A stretch of 64,000 nt of DNA from Carallia brachiata (lineage: Eukaryota; Streptophyta; Magnoliopsida; Malpighiales; Rhizophoraceae): assembly GCA_021464245.1 (NCBI GenBank), contig JADCRB010000055.1:1022487-1086486 (forward strand), given 5' to 3'. This document shows, piece after piece, positions 53,494 to 64,000 of this stretch; position 1 is the stretch's first letter; the number at the start of each line of letters is the position of its first letter. The notes below the pieces were generated by a model. That model searched no databases and was not told the DNA's origin. It saw only the letters and a list, made by a program, of their open reading frames with translations. The position numbers and the translations under genes were made by a program.

Positions 53494-54567
53494 TCACAAC
53501 ATTTTGCAACTGCCGCACCAACCCCACCAAGAAATATTGTAATTTAGGCAGCCATGGTCGAGTCCAAGAATGATTTCAAAGCAGCGAAGAGCGGAATAGC
53601 CGTTGAAGGCTCCATAATTTTCAATGCCATGGTAACCTCCATCAACATAGTATTTTTCTAATTTTATTCCTTTATCTTCCAAAAGCTTGACAAACTCCAT
53701 CTGACGTCCGCTCAGTGGGTCCCCATGGAACACAGTCACCATTACCCTCCACCCGCTTGAATTAATCTCGTCCAACCATTTTGACTCACCTTCCACCGTT
53801 GGATTGCAATACTGGTGATCACAGTCAACTGGGATTGGCAAGGACAGGTCCCAAAATAGATCGGCAAGACCCGGTGGCAAAATGGGATCGTTCAACAGAG
53901 TTAATTCCGTCTCCGTCTTCTGGGTCCCACCAAAGAATGGCCCGTGCAATATCAGCCCTCTGATTTTCAACTGTTCGAAATCACGAACCGCCGCAGCCAG
54001 TCGTAAGGCGGCGTGGTAAGCTATGTTGCCGCCAGCACTAGAGCCCATCAGGAAACAATTCGCGTAATCAGCGTACTCTTTCAACCAAACTTCATCCGTC
54101 GTCTTGACCCAATGACAAGCTTCCACGGCGTCATCGTACGCCGCCGGCAGTCGGTGCTCCGGAGCGAGGCGGTACCCGACGGACACGACAATAGCACCGA
54201 CAGAGGCGGCGAGATTAACAGCAAAATCATGAAAAACAGGGGAGGCCGGACTTAAGACAACAAACCCACCTCCGTGGAAGTAAACTATGAGAGGGAGCCT
54301 CTTGCCGGCGGCGAAGGAAGAGGAGGAGGAGGAATTCAGTGCTTGGCGAGGGAGGAAGACGCGGGCCCACGTGCCGTTTGATGGGTTGATGGGGAGGTCC
54401 TTGGAGAGGACTGGGATGGGGAGGGTGGGATCAGGTGTGGCCGCCGTTACTGGAAATAAGGCGGGCTCCCGAGCGATGGTGCCGTCGGGATTGGGGGAGA
54501 TTTTTAGCCGTTGATAGCATTCTTCAAAGGAGAGATACTTTGGAGCTGGAGGAGTTTGATCAGACAT
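53494..54567 (-). CDS. CXE: Class I carboxylesterase, tandem copy with frameshifted C-terminus
   Basis: A single-exon paralogue of 46923-47939 with high similarity throughout. It keeps the canonical oxyanion motif HGGG (98-101), Ser177 in GSSAGG, Asp283 in HGDPL and His313 in GGYHGIE. One extra T in the TTTT run at 53618-53621 (an extra A on the gene strand) shifts the frame just after GIE. The last 20-odd residues of the family sequence are replaced by an unrelated tail of about 40, giving 357 residues. Without the shift the gene would end at 53544, like its sister. All catalytic residues precede the shift, but the final helix of the hydrolase fold is lost, so activity is uncertain. A sequencing error in the T run is possible. 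Predicted role: hydrolysis of small esters, substrate unknown. Confidence 0.88.
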   Translation of the reverse strand: MSDQTPPAPKYLSFEECYQRLKISPNPDGTIAREPALFPVTAATPDPTLPIPVLSKDLPINPSNGTWARVFLPRQALNSSSSSSFAAGKRLPLIVYFHGGGFVVLSPASPVFHDFAVNLAASVGAIVVSVGYRLAPEHRLPAAYDDAVEACHWVKTTDEVWLKEYADYANCFLMGSSAGGNIAYHAALRLAAAVRDFEQLKIRGLILHGPFFGGTQKTETELTLLNDPILPPGLADLFWDLSLPIPVDCDHQYCNPTVEGESKWLDEINSSGWRVMVTVFHGDPLSGRQMEFVKLLEDKGIKLEKYYVDGGYHGIENYGAFNGYSALRCFEIILGLDHGCLNYNISWWGWCGSCKML

Positions 54568-55451
54568 TGTGCCAGAGTTTCTTTGATGAATCGGCTATGA
54601 ATGGAGAGTTACTGATAAGGGAAATGATTCTTTGGACAAAGGAATATTAGACATAGACGATGACACGTGGGTTAGGTTTTGTTCTTTTTTTTTTTTTGAA
54701 TTTTTCTGTCAAAAACTGTATTTTTTTTAATAAAAATAATGTAAATTATAATAAATGTAATAATATTTTGTAATAAACTTGTAAAAAAATAAATTTTAAT
54801 TTATTATAATTTAAAAGTTATCTATTACAAATTTTACTATCTTTACTGTAAATTAACTAATTTTGACGAAATTTTGACTGATTTATTATTATTTACTTGC
54901 AGATCCCACCTTTATGGCTTTTCAAAGTCAATTGACTCTGTTCCGTATTAGACTCTACTAATAAATGGTTGTCTCGTGGTTTGCTTTGGGAATTGGGAGC
55001 GTTTTTTTTTTTTTTTTTATAAAAAAAAAAATTTATAAGAGTATGGCGTATAGATTTACTTAAATAATTTTAAATAAATTAATAATTTATTTAGTAATAT
55101 TTAATTATTTTTTTATAAATTTAATTATTTAAAAATTTATATTATTGTGATTTCACTATATTATTTTAATATTATTTAAATTATTAAAATGATCAAATAA
55201 TAAAATTCAGTAAATGTTATTATGCTATACTGTGATGTGTCTTAAGTAAAAATAAGTAATAATATAATTTTATTTAACTTATGTTTTTAACTTTTATAAA
55301 TTCAAATATTCGATGATTTATATAATGTTAAACATAAAATAATTAATAAACTTGTTAAATGTTAATAAAAAAGAAAGTGCGTATAAAAATATCACAACAC
55401 CCAAAAAAATTTTGAGTTTAAATTGTCAATGTCTCAACGAGATCACCACTA

Positions 55452-55787
55452 ATAGTGTGTTTGAATTTATGAGAAATATGAAAAAGAAATTTTTGAGAAA
55501 GAAAGTTGTGAGAAAATAAAATTATTTGGATCGATAAGAAAGTTGTGAAAAAAATGATGAAAAAGAAAAATAAATAATAATTTGTGAGATAAAAAATTAT
55601 AAGAAAAACGATTGTTTAAATTGAAGAAAAAATTGTGTGAAAGAAAATAATGAGAAATAAAAATGAATAATAATTTATTAGAGAAAAATGTGTATGAAAA
55701 AAATTATTTGAATTGATAAAAAAATTATGAAAAAAATAATATTTAATAATTATATTTTATCTTCTAATTATTTTCCAACAAACTCAA
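55452..55787. mobile_element. MITE-like element with minisatellite, opposite orientation to 14893-15241
   Basis: Imperfect repeats of 80-95 bp contain AAAATAAAATTATTTGGAT and AAATAAATAATAATTTGTGAG, which match the reverse complement of the array at 14893-15241. The ends are AGTGTGTTTGAATT and, inverted, TGAGTTTGTTGGAA. No coding content. Confidence 0.5.
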
Positions 55788-56443
55788 CAAATTATAAAGG
55801 ACGGATGGCCCGTGGCCGTCTCGGCGTCCTTTGGTCATCCACACAAAAATGTAATAATTTAGCGGAGAAGCTAGTGCTAATTGGGAAAGTATATTGCGCA
55901 AAACTACTAAACTTGCTCCGTTCTTTTTGTTTTTGATCTTTTCTTCATAAGTTAAGCCGGTCAGTCAACTAGAGGATTGGTCGGGCTTAAATCCCTTTTT
56001 TTTTTAAAAAAAAAATTTAGACAACTGGTCGAGCTTAAATCCCCCTCCCCTACATTTTTGTTTTTTAAAAAAGCATGTTTATATCTTGTTTAAAAAATCG
56101 GATCAGATCGGTCGGTCAGATCGATTCAATCAGTGACCGACTAGTGGTCCAGTCCAGTTTAAGCCAATTTTGGGCATTGACTTGAATTGGTCAAAACTGG
56201 TCACGAATCGGTCAAAATCGGTAAAAATCAGTCAAAAATCGAATTAGTTGGACCAGTTCAATAAAATTAAAAAATTTATAAATTATAATTTAACTTCAAA
56301 TGTTATTTAAATTATAATTTAAACACCAAATTTAATTAAAAAATTTAATTTAGTCCTAAATCTGATTAAAACTGTTAATTTAGTCTTTAAAATTAAAAAA
56401 ATTAATATTTAATCACTATATATAATTATTATTATTTTAATTA

Positions 56444-56483
<40 letters not shown>

Positions 56484-57587
56484 TATCGGTTCAAATATTA
56501 GTTCGATTGATTCAATCGGTTGAATCTTGACTCACTAAAATATTCAGTTCAATAACTGATTCAGTTCTAACAATCTTAATTTATACCTATCGAAATAAAG
56601 TATAATAATTATATATATATATATAAGTTGAGTGTGATGGACACTCATTCTATGGTGCACAAAATCAGATCGCATTTAAATTTTTTTAATTAGATTTCAC
56701 TTAATTGTTTTTTTTAACGGTGATCGTAATTTCAATGTAAACCAGACAAAATAAAACCACTGCCATGTGACTTTTCAGAATGGGGCACGAGATGATGTCA
56801 GAACAAGACAAAATAAGACCACTACCATGTGACTTTCAGAATGGCACAAGATGATGTCAGTGTATATATTTTTTAACAATGTTATATATTAACAGTATAT
56901 ATATTTTAAAAATATAATATATTTATTCCAAACACAATACATTTTTAATGAGAATAAGAAAAATTGCCGGCGGGCAATTGCCATTGGTGACGCGATTGAG
57001 TGTTTCCCAACCTACGGTGTATAATTTGCCCGTTTTATTACAAATATAAATTAAATGCAGTATGGAAATACTGGCAAGCGAGAGCGTCTTAAGGCCATTA
57101 TTTTATATTTTGATAGTAAACATAAAATTAACATATAAGAATTAAATTATTAAATTATAAAAAATATATTAAATTTTAAAAAATAAAAATAAATAAATTA
57201 TTTTTTTAAGTTCACTTGCAGGTTCATTAAATTGTAAACTATATAATTGGAGTAACTTTCTCATCCCATAAATCTCATTTATCTTTCTTAAAATTTAAAC
57301 TCAATATCTCTAAAATAAAAATTAAAATTTTAACCACTCCCTTAAAAGACAAATATACTATTTTCTATGTTTCGTAATTATATGTCCACGTATCTGTGCT
57401 CAAAAATTTTATAGAGTACAAAGCATCTTCCTATGGTATGTTTAAAGTTATGGCCCTCTTCCCATTAACAAATTATTGATTATCACTGTATTAAGTAAGG
57501 TTATATAATTACACTTAATTTAATTATATAATAATTTATATTATTTTATTGTTAATTTAAAATTATCTTTGTAAAGACAAAACAAAA
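55788..57587. other. Intergenic, with CGGTT-rich repeat and (TA)n
   Basis: About 56095-56590 is rich in direct and inverted copies of TCGGTC/CGGTTCAA and GGTCAAAA phrases around an AT-rich middle containing (TA)n at about 56446-56477, and looks like an old non-autonomous repeat. A 55-60 bp phrase containing AAAATAAGACCACTACCATG is imperfectly duplicated at about 56748-56850. No supported gene. Confidence 0.45.
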
Positions 57588-58255
57588 TTATACTGTATTT
57601 AAAAAAGATACTGGAACGGACAAGAAGATAATATTTCTGGGGAGAACAAATAGATCTTTAGCTTTGGAAGGATTTGTGGCCTCTATGCCGTGCGTGATGA
57701 TATCCCTTAACTCGCTCACCGTATGGATGTCCTTATCGCCCATTAGCTTTGCAGATAGATCCAACGGGTACCCATCGCACCCAGTAAGCAGTACCCTCCA
57801 ACAAAGCATCCTTGCTGGATCCAACAGCTTGGACCCCACCGCTGACGTAGGATTACAATGCTCATTATCACGGTCAACTGCCAACTAGAGATCGCCACAT
57901 CACCTCTGACATAATTGGGGGCAAAACGGTGTCGTTGACCACCCTGTCCTCTGACCAGAACCTCTCGGCCCCACCAAATAACAGTTGGTGCGGCACTTTC
58001 CCTTCGATCTTCTGCATCTAGACTATCCCTTTGATCTTCAACGGCTCAAGATTGTCACCTTCCACAGCCGCAGGTGAGCCTGCATGGTAGGCTATGTTAC
58101 CACGAGCACTAGAGCCCCATAATGTAACAGTTGCCAAAATCAGCGTTTTGCCTCAACCAAGCTTCACCGGTTGCCTTGATCCAGTGCAGTGCTTCCACGT
58201 CATCATCATACGCCGCCGCAGTCGGTGCTCGGGAGGGAGACGGTACCGTGAGTTT
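57588..58255 (-). pseudogene. Carboxylesterase pseudogene, third copy, 5'-truncated
   Basis: Minus-strand pieces match the class I carboxylesterase in order: PPEHRLR (about 58230), YDDDVEALHWIK-like sequence in a shifted frame, FGNCYIMGSSARGNIAYHA in mixed frames, NLEPLKIKGIV then a stop, NDTVLPP, DRDNEHCNPTS (about 57870), WRVLLTGCDGYPLD and HGIEATNPSKAKDLF. The serine motif has become GSSAR. The N-terminal third, including HGGG, is missing beyond about 58255. It is more diverged from the two intact genes than they are from each other, so it is an older member of the cluster. Confidence 0.85.
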
Positions 58256-60197
58256 CTGCCCAAATATTATTGTTAGTTAATAAATTCTGTTTTAATCAAA
58301 TATAGGGATATCGGGAATTGTCTATTTATAGAATAATTAACTTACTAATGGCGCACGTAGGCGATGCAGGAAGCAAAACTGTGTTTCAAATTTTTTTTTT
58401 AATTAATTTATTTATTTTTTAGCACCACTACTATTAAATAACTGTTTTGTGGTTGTTTATACGATAAAATAAGTAATATGTATGATACGTTAAAAAAATT
58501 ATACGATTAGTTACATGTGTGATTTTTTTGTAATATGAAATACATGTATCGTATAATTTTTTTATATGTTATAAATTTTTTTTTTAGTATCGTATATTTT
58601 ATTTGTTGTGTCGTATATAGCAGCTACCAAAACAACCACTTAAGTTACAGCAAAAAAATTTTTCTTTTTGTTTTACTGTTGAGAAATTTGACTTGCTATT
58701 CATTAGAATAAGTTAGAATATAGGACAAAAAAAAAAGAATAAGTTAGAATATATGAAAATATTACATAGATACAAGTGTCGGCGAGAGATTTGACACAAA
58801 TTTATTTATTGCACTATTATTGATTGTATGTTTAAGTCATTCAATATATTACCACAATAACAAAACGACTATAAATTATGGTTTTTTTTTTTTTGACGTA
58901 GACTATAAATTATGTTAAATGATTTATGGTGTAATATGAATCTGCCTAAAATAAAGCAGCTTAAATTAGTGTCCCCAGTTTTTATAAATTTGTTACGCAG
59001 AGGTAAATTTGATTCAGAACTTAATTAAAAGTAGGGAAAAAATAATAATAATAATAAGTATTGAGTTGGAACTGCTCCTTCGGGTTCCAATTCTAACACA
59101 ACTAAAAAAAATCGTTACTTACATAATTCTAACTATGCAACCATCGATTCTAACTATGGGAACCATCAGTTAGATTGGATCGTTCCAACAAATTAAAAAA
59201 AGTGAATGAACCACTTCATAATTAAAACCCTTTTTTCTGTTGTTGACCCTTATTGATTAAATTTTGATAGTCAAAAAGATTTGATGACTTGAGTAGATAA
59301 GAATTAATTTTCTAAATAAAGTCATTATTAATTCATTATTTTTAATTTCCACATTAATGAAATGGAAGCAATTAGGAGTGATGAACACAGTTTAATCCGC
59401 TTAATAAATTATAATTCCCCCCCCCCCCTACAAACTTAAGTAAGTTTTCCGTCTAATATTTACTTCCAAAAATAAACTTTAGATCTGGAAAGCCCTTAAT
59501 CCAGAATAAAAGGACAAAAATTGATGACTTACTTGTTATGGAAACAAAACGGAAAAGAGAATCAAGCAACAAATTTGGCCTTCTAATTTCTGACCAGAGT
59601 CCAGCCTATGGATTTCTCTTGATACAGTAGCCGATTCCAAAAACGAGACATTTTAAAATACTTCTGGTTCATTTAAACAATCTCCTTAAGGAGATTTTTA
59701 ATTTAACTAATATTTTTTTATAAGTATAAATTATTTATAATCTTATATATATAATGAGTAGTTCACTTAAAATAAAAAAATAAATTATATAATATAAGAT
59801 TTTGAGTGCATTTTACTCAAAAAGATAATAAATTAACAAACACTCTACTTAAACAACATAATTCCAAAAGATGATTCCCTTTATTTCACCAAAACCCAGC
59901 ATATACACGTAAAACATCTGCTCAAAAAAGATGATTTCAAAACATCAAATCCTACTTGTTAAGATATGGATTGACTCACTTTGCAAGCCAACCCTTGAAT
60001 AATAATTTTCGAACTAATTATTGCAAATATAGGTCTTTTATGTGTTATTTGACGAAGAGGAAGTCCCCCCAAGAACTGTAAATAGACCAAACACATGTTT
60101 TGCCCGTCAACATCTCTGCTTGCTTGACTAGCAAAAAAAGAGAACAAAAGAAAAAAACCACAAGAAGGACATCACATTTTACAAATTAAACAAACGT
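58256..60197. other. Intergenic DNA downstream of the kinase gene
   Basis: AT-rich, with short runs such as (TAA)n at about 59043-59056 and a C run at 59418-59428. The section next to 60198 should hold the 3' UTR of the minus-strand kinase. No other gene seen. Confidence 0.4.
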
Positions 60198-61715
60198 TTA
60201 TCTCATTTTCGAAGCTACTCGTTTCCTCCTCACATTGTGCTTGTCCTTTTGCAACCCTTCATCATCAATCTCGTTATCTTCTATTTTCGCATCTTTTTGA
60301 TCAAAAACCTTGTCGTCCAAAGGCAGCATCTCTTTTCTTCTTCTCACCGTGCCACCTTTGAGCCAATCCACCACCTCCAGCATGCTAGGCCGATTCTCCG
60401 GATTACTATCGGTGCATCTCATGGCGATCATGACGGTGGATTTCAATTGTGCTCGATCATATCTGCCCTCCAATCTGGGGTCCGCAATATGATCAAATGC
60501 ACCCTTTTGCACATATGGGGTGACCCATTGAATAATGTCACGTTTGACACCACCTTGGAGCTTCTCTAATGGTTTCCTTGCGCTAATTATCTCCAAAAGT
60601 AAAACCCCAAAACTATAAACATCACAACTCTCAGAAACTTTTCCCCACATGGCATATTCAGGAGCCAAATATCCTAGAGTACCCTTCACCCTTGTGGTCA
60701 AGTGAGAGACACCGTCTGGTATCAGCTTTGCAAAACCAAAATCGGCTACCTTTGCTTCAAATTGTGCATCTAAAAGAACATTGCTTGCCTTGATGTCTCT
60801 GTGTATGATATGAGGGCTAGCTTCATGGTGCAAGTACCTAATACTCCAAAGTATAATGACATAATTTGATTTCAACAATAGGCCAACTAATTCAACAAAA
60901 TTTTGCAATAATTAGACCAAAACTTAAGCAATTAATTAGTGGAAATTTTCACCAAAGAAATTTTGAGTCTTTAATCAAGGGCTAACTAATTGCAAAACAA
61001 TATGAGATTACTCACGCTATCCCTTCAGCGGATCCAATGGCTATGCTAGTTCTCCGGGGCCAATCCAGTAAAGAGTCAGCGGCAAGTTTGCCATGTAGAT
61101 GGGTGACCAAGCTGTGATTAGTCATGTAATCGTAGACTATTAGCCTTTCTTCTCCGCCGGCATAAAATCCCCTCAAGCCCAACAAGTTCTTGTGTCTCAC
61201 CCTCCCAAGTATCTCTACTTCCAAAGCAAATTCCATCTCCGCCTTTGCACTCATCGCCTTCAGTCGCTTCACTGCAATCTGCAAGATGGATTAAATTGGT
61301 GGTCACTCTTAATTTTTCTTTTTTTTTTTGTAAATTCAATCAAAATAAAAATTGAGAATCAAAAGAAGATGATGAACAATAATTACCTCAACGCCTTTAC
61401 TTGTTCGACCCCGATACACACTTCCAAAACCACCTTCTCCGATCTTATTATCCTCATGGAAATTGTTTGTTGCATGAAGAATCTGCTTGAGGGTGTATAA
61501 TTCCCATGGGTAATCTCTGCTCTCGCTCAAACTAGAATTGATCAAAGACAAAAGAATTTACACATATTTGTGATTAGTCCACCCCATGACCCTAAAGCTA
61601 GTTATCATAATTAAATTGTAGAGACCAGAACATTGCTTGGCCTAACATAGCGTACGTACCTGGCCATCAACGGTTCTTTTTGTTGGTAGATACAACAAAA
61701 ACATTTCCAATTCAT
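60198..61715 (-). CDS. PTI1-like receptor-like cytoplasmic kinase, 4 exons, 367 residues
   Basis: A Ser/Thr-type kinase resembling the Arabidopsis PTI1-like protein At3g15890. Exons are 61660-61715, 61387-61531, 61016-61278 and 60198-60837, with GT-AG junctions and consistent phase. The short first exon encodes MNWKCFCCIYQQK, a Cys-rich start that could be lipid-modified for membrane attachment (inference). The kinase domain runs from about residue 34: glycine loop GEGGFGSVY (50-58), Lys71 in IAVKRLK, HRDIKASN (167-174), DFG (187-189), then APEY. All catalytic residues are present. There is no signal peptide, ectodomain or transmembrane segment, so it is a cytoplasmic kinase. After the kinase domain comes a charged tail rich in Asp, Glu, Lys and Arg. 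Targets are unknown. Confidence 0.93.
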
Positions 61716-64000
61716 TTTCTTCTCCCGTATAAAAGAAAATTGGGACATGAACAAAATTTGATTGTTTTGGGTACCGGTAGATATATTGGGATAGCTAGTC
61801 AGTCTAGAAGCTAAGTTGTAGATCAACAAAACAGCTGGATCAAGCAGAGAAAAGAGAATCGGGAGCTCTAACGAAAGGAGTCTTTATGATGGACACAAAA
61901 TGCAGCAAGGAAAAGGGGTTTTACTGGTGTCAACTGTCAATATAATAATTAATTAATTAGAATTTCATTACAAGCTCATCTTATTTAACAGTGATTATGC
62001 ACGGAAAGACATAAAACTACAACTAATATTATCATTATATATTCGTAGACCGTAATCACAGCCGTCTCTTAATCTACATTTATCACATTTCTATAATAGT
62101 TTTAAATTAATTAAAGAGTCTGTTCAACTTGAACCCTCAAGCTGGTGAGCATCTTTAGTATTTGTAAGTTTCTGTCTAAGTCTCTTCTCCCATTGGATGT
62201 GCAACATTATTAAACTCTAATGAAAATTCTTATGCGTGAAATTTATAGATGTTCTGTATAATGATATACAACCACTAATAATATAATATAGATAAGAATT
62301 AAATGAATAAAAAATCTACCACTTAGAGTTAGGGACACGTTTTTACGTCGGGGAAAGCGACTCGATCAATTGTTCATCTATCCCTTCGATAGGGGCCTTT
62401 GAACGAGTTATTAAAAACCATAATTTTCGTAGGAACGCAGTTAGATTAGAGGATCTTCAAAATTTAGATTTGAGTGGTCTCGCTGATGGTCATATATAAA
62501 CGACAATACTAACTGACGTTGGACCAAAAAGATACATATATTTTCAAGTATTTAAAGCAGCAATGATTCAGACAACAAAACATAAATTATAAAATCTTTA
62601 TGAATTAAGAAGCAATGTGAAAACCCATTACGAAAAATAAGAATAACGTGATTTGAAATTATGACCTTTTAATTGTAAATATTCTACTATTATGTCAAGT
62701 AATCAAATTTACTTTCAGAATATACTAGAATTATTATAATAAAGAATAACAGAAAAATGTTGATTAATCATTGATGATTAATATTGCATGTAATTTTTAT
62801 TAATTTTCCTGGACAAGTATTACAAATTAATTAGGCTTCCCACATAATGACAAGAAAAACCGTCTTAGATCATATTACAGTGTTTTTGTGCAGAGAATTT
62901 AGCATCTTTGCTGTGGAGCTATATTTTGCAACAAGAAGTTTGTGACGTTTGTTATTATGCATATAAAATATTTCACCGGGCGATTCCTTGGTATGCATAT
63001 ATTTTACAGCTGACTTTTTTTTTAGTTAACTTAGATTGTAAGGATATAATAGTATATTATTAGTCAAGAAATTGCCTTTCCCTGCCGGCTCTATTTTAAA
63101 TTGAATTATTTGCCAGCTAGAAGGTTAAATGTTGTTCGACTCTAGCTTTTTGTTATATTTTAGGTACTTTTTTTTTTTTGTGGGTCTTTTCGGTAACTTG
63201 TTTTTTAATGACATAGCCAGACCCATGAGCTTTTGGCTTTGTGCTCATAAACAAGGTGAGACAGGAACTAAAATTTGGATCCAATATGGCATCGATATCG
63301 ATCCTAACTCAAATTGTTAACAGTCAAAAAAAAAAAGAAAAAGAAAACAGTGGCATCGCCATGAAATTTTGACAGTGGAAGAAAACAAAAAGATTTGGGC
63401 GTAAAACAAGTTGAGTGGGGATCGAACAATAAAATTTTTACTAAGATAAATATGTAAAATAGTAAAACTATATGGCTCCGCCTCGGCCAATGGATGATAG
63501 CAAATCCTTTTTTGAGCGTGATCGAAATACAAAACAATGTGCCGCGATTCGCACATCTACCGTTGTCCGTCGCTACTATGACAACCTGCGAAGAATAATT
63601 GGGGTTCCATTTCACAATGAAAATTTTCGGTTTCTTTTTTACAGTTGGTAATTTATGGGTCTTTAAAATAGAGTATTCAAAATCAAAATTCCGCCTTTGT
63701 CCAAGTTGTCCATATATGTTCCATTTAATGCAAGAGTTTGATGGATAGTTAACGTATTTTTATGTATTTGCCTACGTTTGAATCTCATTATAACTTCCTC
63801 TAATTAAAATGTTGGGTGTGAGTTGTAGTGCGGCACTGAAATTTAAATTTGATAATTGTTGTGTTTTAATATAAAAGAGTCTTGTTTGTGCCATCATTTT
63901 TCAAGTTGTGGGTCTTTTTATGGAAAGAATTTAAATTATATTTTTAATGAGTGATTTCTAACTTAAACTTATAGAGACGAGGAGGATGATTAACACCCCT
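61716..64000. other. Upstream of kinase gene and intergenic, no gene recognised
   Basis: The promoter side of the kinase gene lies just above 61715; I see no clear TATA box. A moderately complex stretch at about 62330-62520 contains an odd inverted phrase (CGATCAATTG, TATCCCTTCGATAGGG) and is unidentified. Open frames at 63304-63615 on the minus strand show no domain. Confidence 0.4.

Larger units (their letters stand above)
51093..55360. repeat. Carboxylesterase segmental duplication, copy 2 (about 4.3 kb)
   Basis: Sister of 44692-49682 in the same orientation. It lacks the two MITE-type inserts of copy 1 but has its own insert at about 51875-52085 and a GC palindrome near 51190. Confidence 0.88.

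Noticed and set aside
60198..60908. 236-codon frame starting MQNFVELVGLLL as an independent kinase gene
   Set aside because: Its first residues translate the last intron. A GT-AG junction at 61016/60837 joins it in frame to the upstream kinase exons.

Overview
The window is nuclear DNA from a flowering plant. It is AT-rich and gene-poor, with GT-AG introns, many simple-sequence tracts and many short inverted-repeat elements. Protein similarity to rosid and other woody eudicot genes suggests a eudicot, probably woody; the species cannot be fixed from the sequence alone. There is no sign of operons, CRISPR arrays, organellar DNA or viral genes.

Five protein-coding loci look structurally complete or nearly so. 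(1) An AGL6-clade MIKC MADS-box gene on the minus strand (8065 to 2583) can be rebuilt as eight exons with canonical family exon sizes. (2) A gibberellin 20-oxidase on the plus strand (37560-39303) has three exons and 382 residues. (3) and (4) Two tandem single-exon class I carboxylesterases lie on the minus strand (46923-47939 and 53494-54567). (5) A PTI1-like receptor-like cytoplasmic kinase lies on the minus strand (61715 to 60198), with four exons and 367 residues.

Between them is a pseudogene belt. Two tandem, intron-containing wrecks of tripeptidyl peptidase II occupy about 15.45-21.2 kb. A wreck of plastidial phosphoglucomutase occupies about 21.7-26.7 kb. A third, older carboxylesterase remnant lies at 57.6-58.3 kb.

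Mobile DNA includes a 2.4 kb element with about 730 bp terminal inverted repeats that carries a captured pentatricopeptide-repeat fragment (9.0-11.4 kb). There are several MITE-like elements, some with GA-rich cores. The two carboxylesterase copies sit in a duplicated segment of about 4-5 kb, and comparing the copies exposes post-duplication insertions; one is a 193 bp MITE with an intact 8 bp target-site duplication and an empty site in the sister copy.

The most notable gene-level observation is that the last exon of the AGL6-like gene lies within a 1.2 kb tandem duplication. Two alternative terminal exons with different C-termini are therefore present. I found no evidence for a wholly new biological system. 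The rest of the window (26.7-37.3 kb, 39.3-44.7 kb, 58.3-60.2 kb, 61.7-64 kb) is intergenic sequence in which I recognise no gene.
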